Shown piece after piece: positions 59,614-64,000 of a stretch of DNA of 64,000 bases. This DNA is from a bacterium (GTDB lineage Bacteria > Oederibacteriota > CAKKQC01). The notes under the pieces were generated by a model, which did no database searches, was not told the origin of the DNA, and saw only the letters and a program-made list of their open reading frames with translations. Positions within the stretch are counted from its first letter, which is position 1; each line of letters opens with the position of its first letter. The stretch is from contig CAKKQC010000041.1 in assembly GCA_919901855.1 (NCBI GenBank), forward strand, positions 9,419 to 73,418, in the 5' to 3' direction. The position numbers were made by a program, and so were the translations under genes.

Positions 59614-60561
59614 TTGCTCAAGATCGGACTCTACAGCATCACGTACATGGGCGTCTGGTACCGGGGCCCAGCCATGTCCCTCGAGGACTTCCTGCGCTTC
59701 GCGAAGGCCGGCGGCTGGGACGGCGTCGAGCTGGACACCAAACGCCCGCACGCCGCGCCCATGGACCTCACCCCCGACCGCCGGAAGGCCCTGCGCGACC
59801 TCGCGATGAAGCTGGACCTCCCGATCGCGGCCGTTTCCCCCAACTGCGACCTCTCCAGCCCGATCCCCGAGCAGCGCGAGGCCATGCTCTGCTACGTCCG
59901 CGACTGCATCCAGCTCACGAAGGACCTCGGCGCCCCGGTCTGCAAGATCTTCGCGGCGTGGCGGGGCGTCGTGCTCAAGGACGGGATCGGCAACTACGAG
60001 GTCGCGAAGCCCGACCCCTACCCCGACTTCGCCGCCCAGCGCTGGGGCTGGATCGTGGCGGGACTCAAGGAGCTGGCGCAGGTCGCCCGGGACTCCGGCG
60101 TCACGCTCGCGCTCCAGAACCACGCCCCCGTGATCCGCAACTACAAGGACGTCCTGGCCCTCATCAAGGAGGTCGACTCCCCCGCGCTCAAGGCGTGCAT
60201 GGACATCCCCATCGAGGGCGCGAACTCGGCCTCGGGCGACTGGGCCCGGCAGATGGTCGCCGAAACGGGAAAGCTCCAGGTGCACTCGCACTTCGGCGGG
60301 GAGTTCCGGCGCGGAACCGACGGCAAGGTCGTGCTCGCCTGGGACCGCCAGATCGCCTACGCGGATTACGTGAACGCGCTCGTCGCCGCCGGTTACGACG
60401 GGTTCATGAACTGGGAATACTGCCACCCCGCCATGGTGGACTGGGAGAGCCCCGACGCGGCGAAGGCCACCGACCGCGTCGCCGGGATCGAGCACGTGCA
60501 CGCGCAGACGAAAATGGCCCTCGAGTTCATGCGGGGCCTTCGCACCGCCGCCCAGCGCTGA
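59614..60561 (+). CDS. Sugar phosphate isomerase/epimerase (AP-endonuclease-2-like)
   Basis: A 315-residue TIM barrel protein with ligands in GVELDTKRPHA, LALQNHAPV, ALKACMDIPIEG, LQVHSHFGG and, at the end, GFMNWEYCHP. Relative to the copy at 8727-9596 it is a distant paralogue. It starts with TTG: AGGAGGG lies 7 bases before and no ATG or GTG competes. Such enzymes convert ketoses or cyclitols; the reaction is unknown. Confidence 0.85.
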   Translation: MLKIGLYSITYMGVWYRGPAMSLEDFLRFAKAGGWDGVELDTKRPHAAPMDLTPDRRKALRDLAMKLDLPIAAVSPNCDLSSPIPEQREAMLCYVRDCIQLTKDLGAPVCKIFAAWRGVVLKDGIGNYEVAKPDPYPDFAAQRWGWIVAGLKELAQVARDSGVTLALQNHAPVIRNYKDVLALIKEVDSPALKACMDIPIEGANSASGDWARQMVAETGKLQVHSHFGGEFRRGTDGKVVLAWDRQIAYADYVNALVAAGYDGFMNWEYCHPAMVDWESPDAAKATDRVAGIEHVHAQTKMALEFMRGLRTAAQR

Positions 60562-60567
60562 AAGGTA

Positions 60568-60912
60568 CTATCTGCGGCGGAAGAAGCCGCTGACGACGGC
60601 GGAGACGCATGCGAGCTTGAACGCCGCGCCCCACGACAACTCGCGCGCCACGAGGCCCTGCGCCACCGCCCCGGGAAAGAGATCGGGCACGGTCCAGGCC
60701 CACAGGAACTTGAACACGAAGAGCACGAAGACGAACACGAGCCCCACGAGCAGCAGCACTCCGGCGCAACCGGCCGGCACCAGCAGCCCGAGCAGCCGCC
60801 CGGGACCGTAAGCCCTGAAGTTGAACACGGTGTCCTGCCTTTCCCCGGCCCCGGCCCGATCCCGGGGATCGTCCTTCCGGTCCGGCTCGCGATACGGTTC
60901 CAGGTCCCTCAC
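60568..60912 (-). CDS. Small membrane protein
   Basis: A 114-residue protein of unknown function. A charged N-terminus (about 35 residues) is followed by two hydrophobic segments (LGLLVPAGCAGVLLLVGLVFVFVL and WGAAFKLACVSAVVSGFF) and a basic end. The GTG at 60912 overlaps the DUF4380 stop by four bases, so it is translated with that secreted protein and may anchor or export it. Confidence 0.6.
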   Translation of the reverse strand: MRDLEPYREPDRKDDPRDRAGAGERQDTVFNFRAYGPGRLLGLLVPAGCAGVLLLVGLVFVFVLFVFKFLWAWTVPDLFPGAVAQGLVARELSWGAAFKLACVSAVVSGFFRRR

Positions 60913-61952
60913 GGAGACGGCGGCAGGGCCTTGAGCCACGCCGCCTGCGCGGCCGGCTCCGCCGAGCCCGGGTACCGCCGGAGTTCCCACGTCTCCTCGA
61001 GCGCCATCGTCCCGCCCGGCGGCAGGGACGTGAACGCACCGTGGACCTCGAGCTCGCAAAGCGACTTCGCGGGATCGCGATCCGCGCGGCGGAAGACCTC
61101 GACCACGCCCTGGTCCGGATGGACCGCCGCCCGCGCGGCCGGGGTGAACCGCCGCAGGAACACGCGGCCGGCGTCGAAGGCCGCGATCAGTCCCGCGGAC
61201 GGCGTCAGGAACGCCTTCGCGGTCCGCGCGACGGCCCCCGCCGGGATCGGCGCCTCGTCCAGGAACCGGAACCAGCCGTCGCGGACCTCGTAGTCGAGCG
61301 CGGCCAGGCTGCCGTCCGCCGCCGCCCCGTGCTCGATCTTGAGGCTCCCGGTCACGGGCACCCACGACCGCGCCGTCCCCCTGACGCGCACGTTCGACCA
61401 GAGGTCCCAGCTCACCTCGCGATCGCGGGTGTTCACGGCGCGAACCGCGATCCGCACGCGCCCGTCCGGCAGGAGGCCGACCTCCTTCGTGAGCCGGAGC
61501 CCCGTCACCGGACTCGCGGGCCCTGTCAGCGTGACCGACGCCGGCGTCCGCGCGGCGACCTCGTACGGCGCCCACTCGCCCCACGGGTCCGGCGGCCAGT
61601 TGTACGCGTGCGTGCGCCATTCCTCCGAGATGGTCTGGTGAATCCACCATTCCTTCTGGGGACCGGTCCAGATCACGTGGCCGTTGATGGCCGGGTAATC
61701 CCACGCGGCCGCGAGGGCCGGGAGCTTCGCCTCGGGCGCCCACCAGACGGGGTCCGCGTCGAGGACGTTGACGCCGTCGGGCGCCCGGAAGACGACGATG
61801 CGGCCCGCCAGCCGGGGCGAGATCCCGACCACGACCCGGTCGTTGCGCAGGACCAGCAGATGACGCTCGGCGTCCAGGGCGGGAACCCCCGTCCGCGCCT
61901 CCCCTGTCGTTGCCATCAACATCCCTCCCACGGCCACCATGAGTCTCAGCAT
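60909..61952 (-). CDS. Secreted DUF4380 (aldose-epimerase-like) protein
   Basis: A 347-residue exported protein with signal peptide MLRLMVAVGGMLMATTGEA. The sandwich domain shows SPRLAGRIVVFRAPDGVNVL, GHVIWTGPQKEWW and WDLWSNVRV, characteristic of DUF4380, a relative of aldose epimerases and DUF5107. The ATG at 61952 is chosen because a TATGAT box lies 10 bases upstream and overlaps the next possible ATG. Carbohydrate binding is likely; no reaction is known. Confidence 0.78.
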   Translation of the reverse strand: MLRLMVAVGGMLMATTGEARTGVPALDAERHLLVLRNDRVVVGISPRLAGRIVVFRAPDGVNVLDADPVWWAPEAKLPALAAAWDYPAINGHVIWTGPQKEWWIHQTISEEWRTHAYNWPPDPWGEWAPYEVAARTPASVTLTGPASPVTGLRLTKEVGLLPDGRVRIAVRAVNTRDREVSWDLWSNVRVRGTARSWVPVTGSLKIEHGAAADGSLAALDYEVRDGWFRFLDEAPIPAGAVARTAKAFLTPSAGLIAAFDAGRVFLRRFTPAARAAVHPDQGVVEVFRRADRDPAKSLCELEVHGAFTSLPPGGTMALEETWELRRYPGSAEPAAQAAWLKALPPSP

Positions 61953-61984
61953 GATCGTCCCGATCATACCGCACGCCCTCCGGG

Positions 61985-62014
61985 TTGCATGCCGGCCGCG
62001 GGCTGCGGTAACGT
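61985..62014 (+). promoter_or_regulatory. Promoter of the thymidylate-synthase-like gene
   Basis: TTGCAT (61985-61990), 18 bases, TAACGT (62009-62014), then exactly 7 bases to the ATG at 62022. Leaderless type. Confidence 0.5.
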
Positions 62015-62021
62015 CAAGCCC

Positions 62022-62993
62022 ATGACGCTGGAACAGGAAACCCGGCTGCGGGCCCACCACGACGCCCTGCGGGCCGCGGGCAAGATCGGGTCCCTAGTCG
62101 ACGCCACCAAGGGCCAGATCCCGGTCCTGTTCTCCAAGGGCCGGTGCCTCCCCGAGGCGTGGGAGAACTCGCTCGTGAACCTCTGGGTCAACGGCTGCGA
62201 GATCCGGACCCAGTACGACGAGAAGGACGCGTCAGGCAACTTCCTCCACGCCCCGAGCCGGGACTCGTCGATGATCATGATCGTCGAGGAGCCCCTCTCC
62301 GAGCCCTACATTCACAAGTGCTTCCCCGGCGGGCTCGAGGACCTCGAAGAGTACCGGCAGGAGGTCATCGACGGGGTCAAGGACCACTGGGTCCGGGATC
62401 CCAACAACCCCAAGGACCAGCGGTGGGAGTACACGTACCACGAGCGGATGGCGCACTACCGGACGCCGGGCGTGCAGAACGAGGTCGACCAGTTCGAGGT
62501 CATGGCCCAGAACCTGGCCAAGTCCCCGATCACGCGCCGCGCCCAGATGATCTCGTGGAAGGCGTGGGAGGACCCCGCCGCCTACGATCCACCGTGCTGG
62601 CAGTCGTACTGGGGCCGGCTCTCCAGGGACACCGACGGGGCGGCCGTCCTGAATCTCAATATGAGATTCCGGAGCCGCGACGCGTTCAAGGCCGCATTCA
62701 TGAACGACTTTGCCTTTATCCTCCTGGGCAAGAAGCTCGCCGCGCGCGTGGCCGAGCTTCGCGGCGAGCCCGTCCGGCTCGGCCGGTTCATCGACCAGTC
62801 GGACTCCTACCACGTCTACGGCAGTTACTTCGCCGAGTTCGAGAAGTCCTTCGTCACCCAGCTCCTGTCCCGCACGTTTGAGCAGAGGACGTGGCGGAGC
62901 GACGAGGACTTCGTCGTCGAGGCCTTCGAGGAAGCGAAGCCCGTCATCGCCGCCAAGATCCGCGAGCAGGACAAGAAGTACAAGCCGGCATGA
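62022..62993 (+). CDS. Thymidylate synthase-superfamily protein
   Basis: A 323-residue protein. The C-terminal two-thirds carry thymidylate-synthase-type marks: RRAQMISWKAWEDP, DPPCWQSYWGRL with candidate catalytic C192, LNMRFRSRDAFKAAFMNDF (Arg-Ser-x-Asp and Asn), and DQSDSYHVYGSYF (the Asp-x-x-His-x-Tyr site). The pattern is closer to the archaeal-type and divergent bacterial members than to E. coli ThyA. Whether it makes dTMP or hydroxymethylates another nucleotide is open. The gene's last 33 codons recur in diverged form behind the TA pair downstream (locus C). Confidence 0.78.
   Translation: MTLEQETRLRAHHDALRAAGKIGSLVDATKGQIPVLFSKGRCLPEAWENSLVNLWVNGCEIRTQYDEKDASGNFLHAPSRDSSMIMIVEEPLSEPYIHKCFPGGLEDLEEYRQEVIDGVKDHWVRDPNNPKDQRWEYTYHERMAHYRTPGVQNEVDQFEVMAQNLAKSPITRRAQMISWKAWEDPAAYDPPCWQSYWGRLSRDTDGAAVLNLNMRFRSRDAFKAAFMNDFAFILLGKKLAARVAELRGEPVRLGRFIDQSDSYHVYGSYFAEFEKSFVTQLLSRTFEQRTWRSDEDFVVEAFEEAKPVIAAKIREQDKKYKPA
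62895..62993 (+). repeat. Tail repeat, locus C, copy 1
   Basis: The last 32 codons and TGA of the thymidylate-synthase-like gene. Over the first 29 codons copy 2 (63849-63950) matches at about 77 of 87 bases. A 40-base block coding AKPVIAAKIREQD is identical. Confidence 0.88.
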
Positions 62994-63000
62994 GAGTTCG

Positions 63001-63029
63001 TTGACTCGCCCGGAAGCCCGTGAAAGAAT
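63001..63029 (+). promoter_or_regulatory. Promoter of TA pair C
   Basis: TTGACT (63001-63006), 17 bases, AAGAAT (63024-63029). AGGAA 6 bases before the ATG at 63047 serves as ribosome-binding site. It starts 8 bases after the stop of the host gene. Confidence 0.55.
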
Positions 63030-63046
63030 GACAGCAGGAAACCATC

Positions 63047-63295
63047 ATGGTACTCAAGGTTGAACTCCCCGAAGACGCATTGCGCGACGCCGGACTGACC
63101 GGTCAGGACGCCGATCAGGAGGCCCGGTTCCTCCTGCTACTCGAGCTCTACCGCGAAGGGAAGGTCTCGCTGGGGCGCCTCGGCGAGCTGGCCGGCCTCT
63201 CCCCGGCCGACGTGCTCGCCCGCATGGCGAAGCACGGGACCTACCTCAACTACTCGACGGACGATCTCGCCGCCGACCGGAAGGCCTTGCGGTAG
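63047..63295 (+). CDS. UPF0175 antitoxin
   Basis: An 82-residue protein of the UPF0175 family: VELPEDALRDAGL at the start, FLLLLELYREGKVSLGRLGELAGLSPADVLARM (helix-turn-helix) and a C-terminal YLNYSTDDLAADRKALR. Family members pair with DUF3368 PIN toxins, bind them and the promoter. It begins 53 bases behind the thymidylate-synthase-like gene, in the same direction, and is followed after 6 bases by the toxin. Confidence 0.85.
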   Translation: MVLKVELPEDALRDAGLTGQDADQEARFLLLLELYREGKVSLGRLGELAGLSPADVLARMAKHGTYLNYSTDDLAADRKALR

Positions 63296-63301
63296 GGAGT
63301 C

Positions 63302-63817
63302 GTGAAACCGGCCACGGGGCCGATCGTCAGCAACGCTTCCCCGCTCATCCTGCTCTCGGGCATTGGCCGATTCGGCCTCCCGGAATCGCTCTTCGGATCG
63401 GTCCTCATCGCGGAAGAAGTCCGGACCGAGGTGGCCATACGGGGCGCAGGCCGACCGGGTGCGATCGAGGTCGCAACTTCCGCGTTCATTCGCATCGGCA
63501 TCATCCCCGAGCCCACGACGGTACAGAGGCTGTCGAAGTCCTGCGGGATCGGTGCGGGAGAAGCGGCGACGCTGGCACTGGCCCAGGCGGTGCAGGCTTC
63601 CATGGCTATTATCGATGACCGGCGCGGGAGGGCCGCCGCCGCGGCACTCGGGATCCCGGTGGCTGGCACCGTCGCGGTGCTCGAACTCGCCCACGAGCGT
63701 GGCTTCCTGCCCGATCTTCGGGAGACGTACCTGCGCATTCGAAGCTCAACCGGCTGGATCGCTGCCGACCTCCTGAACGCCAGCCTTGAACGCTTCCGGC
63801 TTCCCAGAATCCAGTAG
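63302..63817 (+). CDS. DUF3368 PIN-domain toxin
   Basis: A 171-residue ribonuclease-type toxin. IVSNASPLILLSGIG is the family N-terminus (Asn where classical PIN has Asp, as common in DUF3368). GAGEAATLALA supplies the second acidic ligand and ASMAIIDDRRGRAAA the third group. GTG start, right behind the antitoxin. Thirty-one bases after its stop the second copy of the host gene tail begins. Confidence 0.87.
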   Translation: MKPATGPIVSNASPLILLSGIGRFGLPESLFGSVLIAEEVRTEVAIRGAGRPGAIEVATSAFIRIGIIPEPTTVQRLSKSCGIGAGEAATLALAQAVQASMAIIDDRRGRAAAAALGIPVAGTVAVLELAHERGFLPDLRETYLRIRSSTGWIAADLLNASLERFRLPRIQ

Positions 63818-63848
63818 TCCGCGACCAGTCGGGCTTCTGCTGCGCGTT

Positions 63849-63950
63849 CGGAGCAGCGAGGACTTCGTGACCGAGGCGTTCGAAGAGGCGAAGCCCGTCA
63901 TCGCCGCCAAGATCCGCGAGCAGGACAGGATGTACACCCGCCCGGCCTAG
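63849..63950 (+). pseudogene. Tail repeat, locus C, copy 2
   Basis: An in-frame orphan gene end: SEDFVTEAFEEAKPVIAA and onward to YTRPA-stop, against DEDFVVEAFEEAKPVIAA and KPA-stop in the host gene. Frame and stop (TAG) are intact; the 5' part of a gene is missing. The remaining 50 bases of the window show nothing I can assign. Confidence 0.87.
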
Positions 63951-64000
63951 CCCAAGTTCCGCAGTTGGCGCCCATCTGAGGGGAGTTTCGATCCAGAACG

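Noticed and set aside
1-64000. CRISPR arrays, tRNA/rRNA genes, insertion sequences, integrases, replication origin
   Set aside because: No regularly spaced repeats, no cloverleaf or rRNA-like sequence and no transposase or recombinase motifs were found on reading both strands.

Overview
The window is 64 kb of GC-rich bacterial chromosome (about 70% G+C by spot counts). Nothing marks it as plasmid or phage: I see no integrase, transposase, structural phage gene, tRNA, rRNA or CRISPR array. The gene content (many secreted or lipid-anchored glycoside-hydrolase-like proteins, DUF4091/GH123-like and GHL10 proteins, DUF5107, DUF4380, Gfo/Idh and TIM-barrel sugar isomerases, a cytochrome bd-like oxidase, protoporphyrin heme synthesis) fits an uncultivated carbohydrate-using Gram-negative lineage such as the PVC/FCB or Armatimonadota-type phyla. 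I cannot place it further. Genes are packed in short operons with 4-base start/stop overlaps. Many operon-leading genes have a TAnnnT box 6-9 bases before the start codon and no Shine-Dalgarno, which suggests widespread leaderless mRNAs. Others have good Shine-Dalgarno sequences.

Layout. 1-4.8 kb: secreted GH2 protein (cut by the window edge) and an APC permease. 4.8-9.6 kb: aldo/keto reductase, AAC(3)-like acetyltransferase, a DUF4258/YgiT toxin-antitoxin (TA) pair, a DUF4136-PDZ lipoprotein, a sugar isomerase. 9.7-17.1 kb: DUF5107-TPR protein, alpha/alpha-toroid protein, large DUF4091 protein, a small unknown protein, followed by a DUF433/DUF5615 TA pair. 17.8-24.8 kb: glycosidase-like membrane protein, lipid kinase, RhlE helicase, TPR-TlpA protein, cNMP-binding protein, Gfo/Idh oxidoreductase, repeat lipoprotein. 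24.8-34 kb: one minus-strand operon for an acyltransferase, GH5-like and DUF4091 proteins and a GT-C membrane protein. 34-45.6 kb: CHASE2 and SmpA-like proteins, propeller/metallopeptidase/redoxin operon, GHL10/deacetylase operon, paired aldo/keto reductases, GH78 and GH18-like enzymes. 45.6-48.4 kb: a lower-GC AbiE-like two-gene system. 48.4-54.7 kb: bd-like oxidase pair and hemDE-hemH-hemG. 54.7-62 kb: ECF sigma factor with an OmpA-fused anti-sigma factor, methyltransferase, GH2, zinc-ribbon membrane protein, isomerase, DUF4380 protein. 62-64 kb: thymidylate-synthase-like gene followed by a UPF0175/DUF3368 TA pair.

The strongest unexpected signal concerns the three small TA pairs. Each sits directly behind a different, unrelated chromosomal gene, and on the far side of each pair there is a second, diverged copy of the last 24-38 codons of that same gene (6616-6732/7348-7458; 16991-17062/17751-17831; 62895-62993/63849-63950). 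The copies are about 82-88% identical by hand alignment, and many differences are synonymous. They therefore look like two functional alleles brought together rather than a local duplication that decayed. The families, their orientation and the host genes all differ, so the shared feature is the architecture: gene - TA pair - second gene tail. A short, weaker relative without a TA pair may exist at 35352-35449. I infer a recurrent route by which TA cassettes enter behind the 3' ends of genes while leaving the gene complete, for example single-crossover integration of a circle or replacement by a TA-linked foreign allele.

Other points of interest: an AbiE-like system whose toxin carries an additional C-terminal domain and whose operon has a near-consensus promoter and operator; in-frame repeats shared by unrelated proteins; a GH2 protein lacking its acid/base glutamate; and the anti-sigma/OmpA fusion.
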